Shown here: positions 50,831-58,941 of the stretch, piece after piece
Numbering within the stretch: position 1 is the stretch's first letter
How the letters are laid out: each line of letters begins with the position of its first letter
Assembly (NCBI RefSeq): GCF_901827205.1
Contig: NZ_LR594675.1
Coordinates: 3,596,001-3,660,000 of the forward strand
Source: Variovorax sp. PBS-H4
GTDB lineage: Bacteria > Pseudomonadota > Gammaproteobacteria > Burkholderiales > Burkholderiaceae_C
Length of the DNA: 64,000 nucleotides
Direction of reading: 5' to 3'
Notes under the pieces: model-generated
What the model was told of the DNA's origin: nothing
The model's database searches: none
Seen by the model: only the letters and a program-made list of their open reading frames with translations
Translations under genes and position numbers: made by a program

Positions 50831-52444
50831 TCACTCCCACTCGATCGTCGCGGGCGGCTTGCTCGACACGTCGTAGGTCACCCGGTTGATCCCGCGTACT
50901 TCATTGATGATGCGGCCGGACACCTTCTTGAGCAGCGCATAGGGCAGCTCGGCCCAGTCTGCTGTCATGAAGTCACTGGTCTGCACGGCGCGCAGCGCAA
51001 CCACGTAGTCGTAGGTGCGGCCATCGCCCATCACGCCCACGCTCTTGACCGGCAGGAAGACGGTGAAGGCCTGGCTGGTCAGGTCATACCAGCTCTTCTC
51101 GGAAGACGGGTCCTTGAAGTTGCGCAGCTCCTCGATGAAGATCGCATCGGCCCTGCGCAGCAGATCGGCGTATTCCTTCTTCACCTCGCCGAGGATGCGC
51201 ACACCCAGCCCGGGGCCAGGGAAGGGATGGCGATACACCATCTCGGGCGGCAGGCCAAGGGCTACACCCAATTCGCGCACCTCGTCCTTGAACAGGTCGC
51301 GCAGCGGCTCCAGCAGCTTCAGGCCCAGCTGCTCGGGCAGGCCGCCCACGTTGTGGTGGCTCTTGATGGTGACGGCCTTCTTGCTCTTGGCGCCGCCAGA
51401 CTCGATGACATCGGGGTAGATGGTGCCCTGCGCCAGCCACTTGGCGCCCTTCGCGCCGGCGTTGGTAAGCTTGAGTGCCTGCTGCTTGAAAACAGTGACG
51501 AATTCGCCACCAATGATCTTGCGCTTGGCCTCGGGGTCGCTCACGCCGGCCAGCTTGCCGAGGAAGAGCTCGCTCGCATCGACGCGAATCACCTTGGCAT
51601 GCAGCTTGCCGACGAACATGTCCATCACCATGTCGCCCTCGTCAAGGCGCAGCAGGCCGTGATCGACAAACACGCAAGTGAGCTGGTCGCCGATGGCTCG
51701 GTGGATCAGCGCCGCGGCCACCGAGGAATCGACGCCGCCGGACAGGCCGAGGATCACCTCCTCGTCGCCCACCTGCTTGCGGATGGCCTCCACGGCCTCG
51801 CCGATATGGTCGCGCATCACCCAGTCGGGCTTGACGCCGCAGATGCCGAGCACGAAGCGCTCGAGGATTGCCTTGCCCTGCTGCGTGTGCGTGACCTCGG
51901 GATGGAACTGCAGGGCATAGAAATGCCGATCCTCGTCGGCCATGCCGGCAATGGGGCAGCTCTCGGTGGAAGCCATCAGCTTGAAGCCCGGCGGCAGCTC
52001 GGTGACCTTGTCGCCATGGCTCATCCAGACGTTGAGCATGCCGTGCCCTTCGTCGGTGTTGAAGTCGGCGATGTCGCGCAGGAGCTCGGTGTGGCCGCGC
52101 GCGCGCACCGCCGCGAAGCCGAACTCACGCTTGTGCCCGCCCTCGACCTTGCCGCCCAACTGGTGCGCCATGGTCTGCATGCCGTAGCAGATGCCCAGCA
52201 CCGGCACGCCGAGTTCGAACACGGCCTGCGGTGCCTTGTCGGTCGTTTCCTCGTAGACGCTCGCATGGCTGCCGGAAAGGATCACGCCCTTGAGCGTGCC
52301 GTCCTTCGCATACTGGCGCACCCATTCGTCGCTGACGTCGCACGGATGAACTTCGGAGTACACGTGCGCTTCGCGCACGCGCCGGGCAATCAGTTGCGTG
52401 ACCTGCGAGCCGAAGTCGAGGATGAGGATTTTCTGGTGTTGCAT
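50831..52444 (-). CDS. guaA: GMP synthase (glutamine-hydrolysing)
   Basis: This is a 537-aa enzyme converting XMP to GMP. The N-terminal class I amidotransferase domain has the Cys nucleophile C86 in GICYGMQTM and the His/Glu pair in FHPEVTHT. The ATP pyrophosphatase domain has the P-loop LSGGVDSSVAA, and the dimerisation domain ends in SKPPATIEWE. Length is standard (525-540). It is 10 bases downstream of guaB and co-transcribed with it. Confidence 0.98.
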   Translation of the reverse strand: MQHQKILILDFGSQVTQLIARRVREAHVYSEVHPCDVSDEWVRQYAKDGTLKGVILSGSHASVYEETTDKAPQAVFELGVPVLGICYGMQTMAHQLGGKVEGGHKREFGFAAVRARGHTELLRDIADFNTDEGHGMLNVWMSHGDKVTELPPGFKLMASTESCPIAGMADEDRHFYALQFHPEVTHTQQGKAILERFVLGICGVKPDWVMRDHIGEAVEAIRKQVGDEEVILGLSGGVDSSVAAALIHRAIGDQLTCVFVDHGLLRLDEGDMVMDMFVGKLHAKVIRVDASELFLGKLAGVSDPEAKRKIIGGEFVTVFKQQALKLTNAGAKGAKWLAQGTIYPDVIESGGAKSKKAVTIKSHHNVGGLPEQLGLKLLEPLRDLFKDEVRELGVALGLPPEMVYRHPFPGPGLGVRILGEVKKEYADLLRRADAIFIEELRNFKDPSSEKSWYDLTSQAFTVFLPVKSVGVMGDGRTYDYVVALRAVQTSDFMTADWAELPYALLKKVSGRIINEVRGINRVTYDVSSKPPATIEWE

Positions 52445-52453
52445 GGGCGAGTC

Positions 52454-53923
52454 TTATTCCGCCCGGTAGTTCGGCGCTTCCTTGGTGATCTGCACATCGT
52501 GCACATGGCTCTCGCGGATGCCGGCGGTGGTGATCTCGACGAACTCGGCCTTGGTCTTCATTTCTTCGATGGTGGCGCAGCCGCAGTAACCCATGCTGGC
52601 GCGCAAGCCGCCGGACATCTGGTAGACGATGGACACCATCGAGCCCTTGTAGGGCACGCGGCCTTCTATGCCCTCGGGCACCAGCTTGTCGGCGTTGGGG
52701 TTGCCCGTGGTCGACTCCTGGAAGTAGCGGTCGGCGCTGCCCTGCTGCATGGCGCCGATGGAGCCCATGCCGCGATAGCTCTTGTAGCTGCGGCCCTGGA
52801 ACAGCACGATTTCACCGGGCGCCTCTTCGGTGCCGGCGAACATGCCGCCCATCATCACGGTGCTGGCGCCGGCCGCGATGGCCTTGGCGATGTCGCCCGA
52901 ATAGCGAATGCCGCCGTCCGCGATCAGCGGTATGCCACTCCCCAGGAGCGCGGTCGCGACGTTGTCCACCGCCATGATCTGCGGCACGCCGACGCCGGCC
53001 ACGATGCGCGTGGTGCAGATGGAGCCGGGGCCGATGCCGACCTTGACGGCATCGGCGCCCGCGTCGGCCAGCGCGCGGGCGGCGTCGCCGGTCGCGATGT
53101 TGCCGCCGATCACATCGACCTGCGGGTAGTTCTTCTTGACCCAGCGGACACGCTCGATCACACCGGCGCTGTGGCCATGGGCGGTGTCAACCACGATCGC
53201 ATCGACGCCTGCCTTGACCAGCGCCTCGACACGTTCCTCGGTGCCCTCGCCCACGCCAACCGCAGCGCCGACGCGCAGCCGGCCGCTGGCGTCGCGCGCG
53301 GCATTGGGGAAGCTGGTCTGCTTGGTGATGTCCTTGACGGTGATCAGGCCCTTGAGCTCCCAGGCGTTGTTGATGACCAGCAGACGCTCGAGCTTGTGCT
53401 TGTTGAGCAGCGCCTTCGCCTCGCTCAGCGTGGTGCCGTCGGGCACGGTGATCAGCTTCTCGCGCGGAGTCATGATCTCGCTCACCGGCACGTCGTAGCG
53501 GCTCTCGAAGCGCAGGTCGCGGCCCGTCACGATGCCGACCACCTTGCCGCCGTCCACCACCGGAAAGCCGGAAATGCCGAGCTCTTCCGACAGCTGCAAG
53601 ACCTGCAGCACGGTGTGGGTGGGGGTGATCACCACCGGGTCGCGCAGCACGCCCGATTCGTAGCGCTTGACCTTGGCCACGTGAGCAGCCTGCTCGGCGG
53701 GCGTGAGATTCTTGTGCACGATCCCGATGCCGCCCTCCTGCGCGATGGCGATCGCGAGGCGGGCTTCGGTCACGGTGTCCATCGCTGCGGAGACCAGCGG
53801 CAGGTTCAGCGTGATGTTGCGGGAGAGCTTGGTGGCGAGGGAGGTGTCCTTGGGGAGGACCTGGGAGAAGGCTGGCACCAGCAACACGTCGTCGAAGGTG
53901 AGCGCTTTGCCGAGAAGGCGCAT
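52454..53923 (-). CDS. guaB: IMP dehydrogenase
   Basis: This is a 489-aa enzyme oxidising IMP to XMP with NAD, the step before GuaA. The start MRLLGKALTFDDVLLVPAFS at 53923 is the family's conserved opening; longer frame readings have no ribosome site (GGAG is about 9 bases upstream of this one). Two CBS domains lie at about 95-205. The catalytic loop GPGSICTTRIV (Cys) and GMGSIGAMQQGSADRYFQ are intact. It leads the guaBA operon and is divergent from a DUF4124 gene. Confidence 0.98.
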   Translation of the reverse strand: MRLLGKALTFDDVLLVPAFSQVLPKDTSLATKLSRNITLNLPLVSAAMDTVTEARLAIAIAQEGGIGIVHKNLTPAEQAAHVAKVKRYESGVLRDPVVITPTHTVLQVLQLSEELGISGFPVVDGGKVVGIVTGRDLRFESRYDVPVSEIMTPREKLITVPDGTTLSEAKALLNKHKLERLLVINNAWELKGLITVKDITKQTSFPNAARDASGRLRVGAAVGVGEGTEERVEALVKAGVDAIVVDTAHGHSAGVIERVRWVKKNYPQVDVIGGNIATGDAARALADAGADAVKVGIGPGSICTTRIVAGVGVPQIMAVDNVATALLGSGIPLIADGGIRYSGDIAKAIAAGASTVMMGGMFAGTEEAPGEIVLFQGRSYKSYRGMGSIGAMQQGSADRYFQESTTGNPNADKLVPEGIEGRVPYKGSMVSIVYQMSGGLRASMGYCGCATIEEMKTKAEFVEITTAGIRESHVHDVQITKEAPNYRAE

Positions 53924-54074
53924 GGGTGAAGCTCCAAAAGACGGATTGTAACGATGGCGCCATGCCCGGCCGGCGTGCGGGCTCATCGCGGCTGTGGGCC
54001 AAATGCCTCGCCAAAACCGGAAAAGGGCCATGAAAAACGTTGCAAAACGTAAGTCGCGGCTAAACTGCCACCTC

Positions 54075-54614
54075 ATGAAGCTCGCGCACCTGCTCGTACT
54101 CGGATCGGCCTGCCTCCTCGGAGCGACGACCGTTCACGCCCAATGGCAATGGGTCGACCAGAACAACAAAAAAGTCTTCAGCGATCAGGCTCCACCCTCC
54201 GACATTCCCGAGAAGAACATCCTTCGGCGTCCCGGGGCCGCCTCCTCGCGCCCCAGCTTCAGCCCCGCTCCCACAACGGCGCCGGGCGCTGACACCACCC
54301 AGGCAGCCGCTGCCCCGGCAGCCGCGCAGCGCCCGGCAGGCAGTCCCAAGCCGACGGGCGTGGACAAGGAACTCGAGGAAAAGACGCGCAAGGCCGAGGA
54401 AGCCGAGAAGGCCAAGCAGGCCGCGGAAGCGCAGAAGGTGGCGCAGGCCAAGACGGAAAACTGCAAGCGCGCGCGTGAAGGCAAGGCCACGATGGACAGC
54501 GGAATGCGCGTGGCTCGCCTGAATGCCCAGGGCGAGCGCGAGATCATGGACGACAAGATGCGCGCTGCCGAATCGCAGCGGCTGCAAGCGACGATCGACA
54601 GCGACTGCAAGTAG
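54075..54614 (+). CDS. DUF4124 domain-containing exported protein
   Basis: This is a 179-aa protein. The start MKLAHLLVLGSACLLGATTVHA at 54075 is a signal peptide; the next residues QWQWVDQNNKKVFSDQAPPSDIP are the DUF4124 motif (W-V-D...S-D...P-P). Then a Pro/Ala-rich linker and a charged coiled-coil segment KELEEKTRKAEEAEKAKQAA lead to a C-terminal CKRAREGKATMDSG block. Function is unknown; it is a typical beta-proteobacterial periplasmic protein next to guaB. Confidence 0.85.
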   Translation: MKLAHLLVLGSACLLGATTVHAQWQWVDQNNKKVFSDQAPPSDIPEKNILRRPGAASSRPSFSPAPTTAPGADTTQAAAAPAAAQRPAGSPKPTGVDKELEEKTRKAEEAEKAKQAAEAQKVAQAKTENCKRAREGKATMDSGMRVARLNAQGEREIMDDKMRAAESQRLQATIDSDCK

Positions 54615-54624
54615 CCGAACGGCC

Positions 54625-54957
54625 TCAGTACCCCGCCTTGCCGCCCTTGCGCCGGCGTGCGAAGAGTCCCGCGCCTCGCGCCCCCTGCTGCCGGAAGCGC
54701 TCGCGTCGCGCGATCTTGGGATCGACGGTCAGCGGGCGGCACAGCTCGATGCGATCGAGCGCGTGCACCGGCTGCTCCCATTCCACGGCACGGCCCCAGA
54801 TGCCGGGCGCCATGGCTTGCCAATCGAGTTGCGGAAAGCGCGCGGCCAAGCTGCTCGCCTGCACTGCATCGCGAACGGTGGCGCCTTCAGCCACGCCGAG
54901 TTCTTCTTCGAACACCTCGCGCGGCGCGGGCGAATACGCGACCGTCACCCGGAGCAT
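54625..54957 (-). CDS. rnfH: RnfH-family ubiquitin-like protein
   Basis: This is a 110-aa beta-grasp protein (UPF0125). The start MLRVTVAYSPAPREVFEEEL at 54957 overlaps the ratA stop by TGATG. Features are the YSPAPREV strand, GRAVEWEQPVHALDRIELCRPL, and a basic C-terminus (KIARRERFRQQG). It is paired with ratA as in most beta- and gamma-proteobacteria; the exact role is not established. Confidence 0.9.
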   Translation of the reverse strand: MLRVTVAYSPAPREVFEEELGVAEGATVRDAVQASSLAARFPQLDWQAMAPGIWGRAVEWEQPVHALDRIELCRPLTVDPKIARRERFRQQGARGAGLFARRRKGGKAGY

Positions 54958-55403
54958 CAACTCTGGCCGTAGACGTGCTCGGCGCGCTTGACGAAGGCTT
55001 CGACGAGGTTGGAAGCGATCTTGTCGAACACCGGACCGACCAGCGCCTGCAGCGCGAAATTGCTGAAGCCGTAGCTGAGGTTCAGCTCCACGCGACAGGC
55101 GCGTTCGCCCTCCTCCCCAACGGGGGTGAATTTCCACACCCCGTCGAGATTCGAAAAGGGCCCGTCGACCAGTCGCAAATGCACCTCGCGCCCCGGCACA
55201 TGGGTATTGCGCGTCGTGAAGCTGTGATGGAAGCCGCTGAAGGCCAGGCCGACCTCTGCCGTCATACCGCCTTCATCCTGTTCGATCACGCGGGCCTTGT
55301 CGCACCATGGCAGGAACTCGGGATACTTCGCCACGTCGGTGACGAGGCTGTACATTTCGTCGGCGCTGTACCAGATCAGGATGGACTTGTGGACTGCTTT
55401 CAT
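54957..55403 (-). CDS. ratA: RatA-type START-domain protein
   Basis: This is a 148-aa SRPBCC/START-fold protein (coenzyme Q-binding COQ10 family). Motifs are MYSLVTDVAKYPEFLPWCDKA, VRLVDGPF-type VHLRLVDGPFSNLDGVW, and FDKIASNLVEAFVKRA at the C-terminus. In E. coli RatA was described as a ribosome-association toxin and the homologue COQ10 binds quinone; either reading is possible here. It is divergent from smpB with about 175 bases between, the standard local order. Confidence 0.93.
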   Translation of the reverse strand: MKAVHKSILIWYSADEMYSLVTDVAKYPEFLPWCDKARVIEQDEGGMTAEVGLAFSGFHHSFTTRNTHVPGREVHLRLVDGPFSNLDGVWKFTPVGEEGERACRVELNLSYGFSNFALQALVGPVFDKIASNLVEAFVKRAEHVYGQS

Positions 55404-55579
55404 GAGATCGGCTGGAGGCGGAGTTCGATTGTATGAAGGCCGCCGGGCAACCTCATCCGCCGCCTCGCGCCACCCGCTGCGACGCCGGCCATCCGCGCTA
55501 CGCGCTCATTTCATAGAATCGCACGGGTGTGTGCGTTTGACCGTTGTGTGGATGCCATGCGCCCCCACCTGACGAAGCC

Positions 55580-56056
55580 ATGGCCACCAAGAAGCAAGAC
55601 ACCTCCTCCCGAATCGCCGACAACAAGAAGGCCGCATACAACTATTTCTTCGAAGAGCGCTTCGAAGCTGGCATGGTGCTGGAAGGCTGGGAGGTCAAGT
55701 CGCTGCGCGAAGGCAAGGTGCAGTTGACCGATGGCTATGTCGTGATCCGGGACGGTGAGCTGTTCGTCATCGGCTGCCAGATCAATCCGCTGAAATCCGC
55801 TTCGACGCACATCAACCCGGATTCGGTACGCACCAAGAAGCTGTTGCTGCACAAGGAGCAGATCCGCCGCCTCGTGGGCAAGGTCGAGCAGAAGGGCTAC
55901 ACGCTGGTGCCACTCAACCTGCATTGGAAAGCCGGCAAGGTGAAATGCGAGATCGCGCTGGCCAAGGGCAAGGCCGAGCATGACAAGCGCGACACGATCA
56001 AGGACCGCGAAGGCAAGCGCGAAGTCGAGCGCGCAATGAAGAGCCGCAACCGCTGA
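55580..56056 (+). CDS. smpB: SsrA-binding protein SmpB
   Basis: This is a 158-aa tmRNA-binding protein for trans-translation (ribosome rescue). The start MATKKQDTSSRIADNKKAAY at 55580 was chosen over an in-frame ATG at 55544, which would add 12 residues. The OB-fold shows GWEVKSLREGKVQLTDGYVV and NPDSVRTKKLLLHKEQI, with a basic C-terminal tail (KDREGKREVERAMKSRNR) that enters the A site. Confidence 0.97.
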   Translation: MATKKQDTSSRIADNKKAAYNYFFEERFEAGMVLEGWEVKSLREGKVQLTDGYVVIRDGELFVIGCQINPLKSASTHINPDSVRTKKLLLHKEQIRRLVGKVEQKGYTLVPLNLHWKAGKVKCEIALAKGKAEHDKRDTIKDREGKREVERAMKSRNR

Positions 56057-56069
56057 AGAGGACAACGCC

Positions 56070-56651
56070 ATGGCCGCCAGACCACTCGACGCTCAGAGAA
56101 CCAATCCCCTCGAGGGCGGCCCCAGCTTCTCGCTGCGCAACCGGCTGCTGCGGGCGGCCTGGAACGTCAGCTGGGCGCTACTTGCCTCCTGGACACCGCC
56201 GCAGATGCGCTTCTGGCGGCGTTTCCTGCTCAAGCTCTTCGGCGCAAGGCTCGGCGAAGCCAGCGATGTGCGCGGCAGCGCGCGGGTCTGGTATCCGCCC
56301 CACTTGCATCTCGCGGATCGGGCACTGCTGGCCGAGCGGGTCAATTGCTACAACATGGCGCCGATTACGCTGGGCCGTGCCGCGCTGGTTTCGCAAGGTG
56401 CGCATCTTTGTGCCGGCACCCACGACATCGCGTCGGCTACTTTCCAGCTGACGGCCAGCCCCATCACCATCGGCGCCGGCGCCTGGATCGCGGCCGAGGC
56501 CTTCGTCGGTCCGGGCGTGGAAGTTGGCGAAGGAGCGGTGCTCGGGGCGCGCGGCGTGGCCTTCCGCTCGCTTGATGCCTGGACCGTCTATGGCGGGAAC
56601 CCCGCCAAGGCGATCAAGCCGAGGGTGCTGCGAGCCGCCGAGCACGGCTGA
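56070..56651 (+). CDS. Left-handed beta-helix acyltransferase (WcaF-like)
   Basis: This is a 193-aa hexapeptide-repeat acetyltransferase. The first 60 residues contain FSLRNRLLRAAWNVSWALLA and PPQMRFWRRFLLKLFGARLG, as in colanic-acid WcaF-type enzymes. Repeats begin at about 66 (ASDVRGSARVWYP) and continue through ITLGRAALVSQGAHLC to VGEGAVLGARGVA, ending YGGNPAKAIKPR. It probably acetylates a sugar or polysaccharide precursor. It starts 13 bases after smpB and is followed by a terminator. Confidence 0.85.
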   Translation: MAARPLDAQRTNPLEGGPSFSLRNRLLRAAWNVSWALLASWTPPQMRFWRRFLLKLFGARLGEASDVRGSARVWYPPHLHLADRALLAERVNCYNMAPITLGRAALVSQGAHLCAGTHDIASATFQLTASPITIGAGAWIAAEAFVGPGVEVGEGAVLGARGVAFRSLDAWTVYGGNPAKAIKPRVLRAAEHG

Positions 56652-56660
56652 TGTTTTTTT
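56633..56660 (+). terminator. Intrinsic terminator after the acyltransferase gene
   Basis: AGCCG (56633-56637), seven bases, then CGGCT (56645-56649), followed by GATG? spacing of four bases and seven T (56654-56660). The stem overlaps the last codons and the stop of the acyltransferase gene. It separates smpB-acyltransferase from the sigma-factor unit. Confidence 0.55.
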
Positions 56661-56669
56661 CGCGACTAA

Positions 56670-56696
56670 GGGAATAAGCTGCGGTCTTCCGGCGTT
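56670..56696 (+). promoter_or_regulatory. Candidate ECF-type promoter of the sigma factor gene
   Basis: GGGAATAA (56670-56677) and CGTT (56693-56696) with a 16-base spacer after GGAATA resemble the GGAA(C/T)...CGTT pattern of ECF sigma promoters. The start codon is at 56706, so the transcript would be nearly leaderless. This suggests that the sigma factor activates its own gene. Confidence 0.4.
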
Positions 56697-56705
56697 CATG
56701 CAGCA

Positions 56706-57215
56706 ATGGATTCCCGCGCGCTCATCGACCAGATCCCCAGCCTCAGGCGCTATGCACGCGCGCTGACCGGCGATGCGTGGGCAGCCGATGACCTGGTCCA
56801 GGACACGTTGGAACGCGCTTGCCGCAAATGGCAGCTGTGGATCGTCGGCAGCGACCTGCGCGCCTGGCTGTTCACCATCATGCACAACGTGTTTGCCAGC
56901 CAGGTGCGGCGCGCGCCACCGCGCGCTACGGTCGACATCGAAGAGATCGCGACGCAGTTGCCGGACGCCGACGGTGCGCGCGACCGTGCCATCGACATGC
57001 AGCGCTGCCTGTTGCTTCTGCCCGAGGAGCAGCGCGCCGCGCTGCTGCTGGTGGCGCTCGAAGACATGTCCTATGCCCAGCTGTCCAGGGTACTGAACGT
57101 TCCGCTCGGCACGGTCATGTCGCGTCTGGCGCGCGCGCGCGTGCGCCTGCAGGACCTGATGGAAGGCGCACCGCCGCCGGCGGCAGGCCGTCCGGGGCTG
57201 CGCCGCCTCAAGTGA
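56706..57215 (+). CDS. ECF-family RNA polymerase sigma factor
   Basis: This is a 169-aa sigma-70 factor with regions 2 and 4 only. Region 2 shows LRRYARALTGDAWAADDLVQD and AWLFTIMHNVFASQVRRA; region 4 shows LLPEEQRAALLLVALEDMSY and GTVMSRLARARVRLQ. It overlaps the next gene by GTGA. Related ECFs in this family respond to membrane or oxidative stress. The anti-sigma partner is the next gene. Confidence 0.93.
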   Translation: MDSRALIDQIPSLRRYARALTGDAWAADDLVQDTLERACRKWQLWIVGSDLRAWLFTIMHNVFASQVRRAPPRATVDIEEIATQLPDADGARDRAIDMQRCLLLLPEEQRAALLLVALEDMSYAQLSRVLNVPLGTVMSRLARARVRLQDLMEGAPPPAAGRPGLRRLK

Positions 57216-57955
57216 ATCGCATCGCCATCGCCATGAAGCCGCCTGCCGCGTTGCCCCCAGACACCGACCAGCCTGCCTGGCGGGTGCAGCGCGATGCGCT
57301 GCGCCGGCTGCACGGCGAGGTGCTGGACGAGCCCATTCCGTCTTCCCTGCTGGCAGCCGCGGAGATGGTTGCAGCGCGCCAGGACCAGCATGCGCGCTGG
57401 ATCCGCTGGAGCGGCATCGCGGCCGGCCTGCTCGTCGCTTTTGGCGTCGGCTGGCAGGGCAGCGCCGAATGGTCAACGCAGCGCCAAGCCTCGCTGGCCA
57501 AGGCACCGTCGCAACGCGAGTTCGTACATGCCGCTGCCGTGGCCTACGCGGTCTATGCGCCGGAGAAGCGGCATCCCGTCGAAGTTGCCGCGGCGGAGCA
57601 GGAGCATCTCGTCCAATGGCTTTCGAAGCGCCTGAACAAACCGCTCAGGGTGCCCGACCTGTCGGCCCAGGGCTACGCGCTGGTCGGCGGTCGTCTGGTG
57701 CCCGGCAGTCAGGACGCGCGGGCACAGTTCATGTTCGAACGGGGGGACGGCGAGCGCCTGACGCTCTACATCGGCAGCGTGGGCGCCGCCGCGGCGCAGC
57801 CACCGCAGCTGGGAGAAACAGCTTTTCGCTACTCGGCGGAGGGTGCGGTGTCGAGCTTCTACTGGGTCGACCAAGGCTTCGGCTATGCGCTGACCGGCAA
57901 CCTGCCGCGTGAGATGCTGCTCAACCTGGCAGGGGCGGTGTACCGACAGCTTTGA
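57212..57955 (+). CDS. Membrane anti-sigma factor of the ECF sigma
   Basis: This is a 247-aa protein starting with GTG at 57212, which overlaps the sigma stop (an ATG 21 bases later is possible). The N-terminal part (RLHGEVLDEPIPSSLLAAAE) is the putative sigma-binding helix. A single membrane segment WSGIAAGLLVAFGVGWQG at about 67-84 is followed by a periplasmic domain (RLVPGSQDARAQFMFERG, VSSFYWVDQGFGYAL). No zinc-binding HxxxCxxC motif was seen, so it belongs to the zinc-free type with a C-terminal sensor. The stimulus is unknown. Confidence 0.83.
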   Translation: MNRIAIAMKPPAALPPDTDQPAWRVQRDALRRLHGEVLDEPIPSSLLAAAEMVAARQDQHARWIRWSGIAAGLLVAFGVGWQGSAEWSTQRQASLAKAPSQREFVHAAAVAYAVYAPEKRHPVEVAAAEQEHLVQWLSKRLNKPLRVPDLSAQGYALVGGRLVPGSQDARAQFMFERGDGERLTLYIGSVGAAAAQPPQLGETAFRYSAEGAVSSFYWVDQGFGYALTGNLPREMLLNLAGAVYRQL

Positions 57956-57959
57956 TGGA

Positions 57960-58002
57960 AGGCCGGAACGCCAGCCGCGCCGGCCTGTTTGGTGTGTTTG
58001 TT
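57960..58002 (+). terminator. Intrinsic terminator after the sigma/anti-sigma genes
   Basis: A perfect 7-bp stem, AGGCCGG (57960-57966) and CCGGCCT (57980-57986), with a 13-base loop is followed by a T/G-rich tract (57987-58002). It lies right after the anti-sigma stop and before the lipoprotein gene. Confidence 0.5.
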
Positions 58003-58023
58003 CAACAAGGAGAAAACTTCATC

Positions 58024-58413
58024 ATGAAACTGCTCAGCGCCTCGATTCTCGCGGCTGCCCTGCTTGCCGGCTGCGGCAGCATGTCCAGGACGTCCTCCGC
58101 ACCCGATACGCCGACCCGCACCGCCGACGGCGTGCTGATCGGGCCGACCGGCATGACGCTCTACACCTTTAACCGGGACACAGCCGGTAGCGGCAAGTCG
58201 GCCTGCAACGGACCTTGCGCGACCAACTGGCCGCCGCTGCTGGCATCCGACACGGCGAAGCCGATGGGCGCCTACACCATCGTCATGCGCGACGACGGCA
58301 AGCGCCAGTGGGCGTACAAGGGCTCGCCGTTGTATTACTGGACCAAGGACACCAAGGCGGGCGACAAGACCGGCGATGGCGTCAACAACGCCTGGAAGGT
58401 CGCGCGGCCCTGA
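58024..58413 (+). CDS. Lipoprotein with COG4315-type repeats
   Basis: This is a 129-aa lipoprotein. The ATG at 58024 starts a signal peptide with a lipobox ending in LLAGC (Cys17). The mature part contains two copies of a short repeat (GVLIGPTGMTLYTFNRDTAG with CNGPCATNWPP, and the KRQWAYKGSPLYYWTKDT half), as in the secreted repeat/COG4315 family. AAGGAG lies about 13 bases upstream, a rather long spacing. Such genes are often regulated by neighbouring ECF sigma factors, but a terminator separates them here. Confidence 0.88.
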   Translation: MKLLSASILAAALLAGCGSMSRTSSAPDTPTRTADGVLIGPTGMTLYTFNRDTAGSGKSACNGPCATNWPPLLASDTAKPMGAYTIVMRDDGKRQWAYKGSPLYYWTKDTKAGDKTGDGVNNAWKVARP

Positions 58414-58434
58414 TCGGCCCAGGGGGCGCTGCGC

Positions 58435-58872
58435 TCAGCAGTTCCCCTTCTTGGCTTGCCCCGGCGGGCAGTGATAACCGCCATGGTGGCCGTCGTCACG
58501 GCCGCGATGGCCGTGACGCTCGTACCGGTCGCGACGGTCTTCCCTGTAGGCGCGCCTTTCGGCACGCCGCCAGTTGGGTTCCGACCAGCGCCATCCTCCA
58601 TCCGCACGCACCCAGTTGCCTGGCGCATACACATAATCCGGCCGCGCGCGCTCCCAGTAGCCGGCGCGCCAGCCATAGGCGTTCTGCTGCCATTGCCAGT
58701 TGCCCGGCACCCAGACGAAGCCGGCGCGCGGTGCGGGCACGACCTCGTAACGAGGCGCCGGCGGGGCGATCGTGATGAGGCCAGGCACGTTGATGTTGAC
58801 CGACACCTGGGCCGAGGCCGCCATGGATGCCGCGGCCGCAACAAAGGCCAAGAGAAAAGCAGAACGTCGCAT
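58435..58872 (-). CDS. YXWGXW-repeat periplasmic protein
   Basis: This is a 145-aa exported protein. The ATG at 58872 (MRRSAFLLAFVAAAASMAASA) has GGGAG eight bases upstream. After the signal peptide, aromatic repeats GFVWVPGNWQWQQNAYGW, RAGYWERARPDYVYAPGNW and GGWRWSEPNW match the YXWGXW family. A charged HGHRGRDDGHHGGYH tail is probably metal-binding. Function is unknown; it is convergent with the lipoprotein. Confidence 0.85.
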   Translation of the reverse strand: MRRSAFLLAFVAAAASMAASAQVSVNINVPGLITIAPPAPRYEVVPAPRAGFVWVPGNWQWQQNAYGWRAGYWERARPDYVYAPGNWVRADGGWRWSEPNWRRAERRAYREDRRDRYERHGHRGRDDGHHGGYHCPPGQAKKGNC

Positions 58873-58941
58873 CGAGATCTCCCTCATTGATAAGTCTTGA
58901 ACGCGCCCGAGCCGGGCGCGAGATCGGTGGAAGCACCGATG

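Noticed and set aside
50822..53929. A 1035-codon open frame on the plus strand opposite guaA and guaB
   Set aside because: It is an antisense shadow of two certain core genes; composition is His/Ala/Leu-rich with no family match. Long shadow frames are common in such high-GC DNA.
54037..54050. PurR-like operator (ACGTTGCAAAACGT) upstream of guaB
   Set aside because: It resembles the PurR half-sites only loosely, and a PurR of the E. coli type is not known to control guaBA in this bacterial group.
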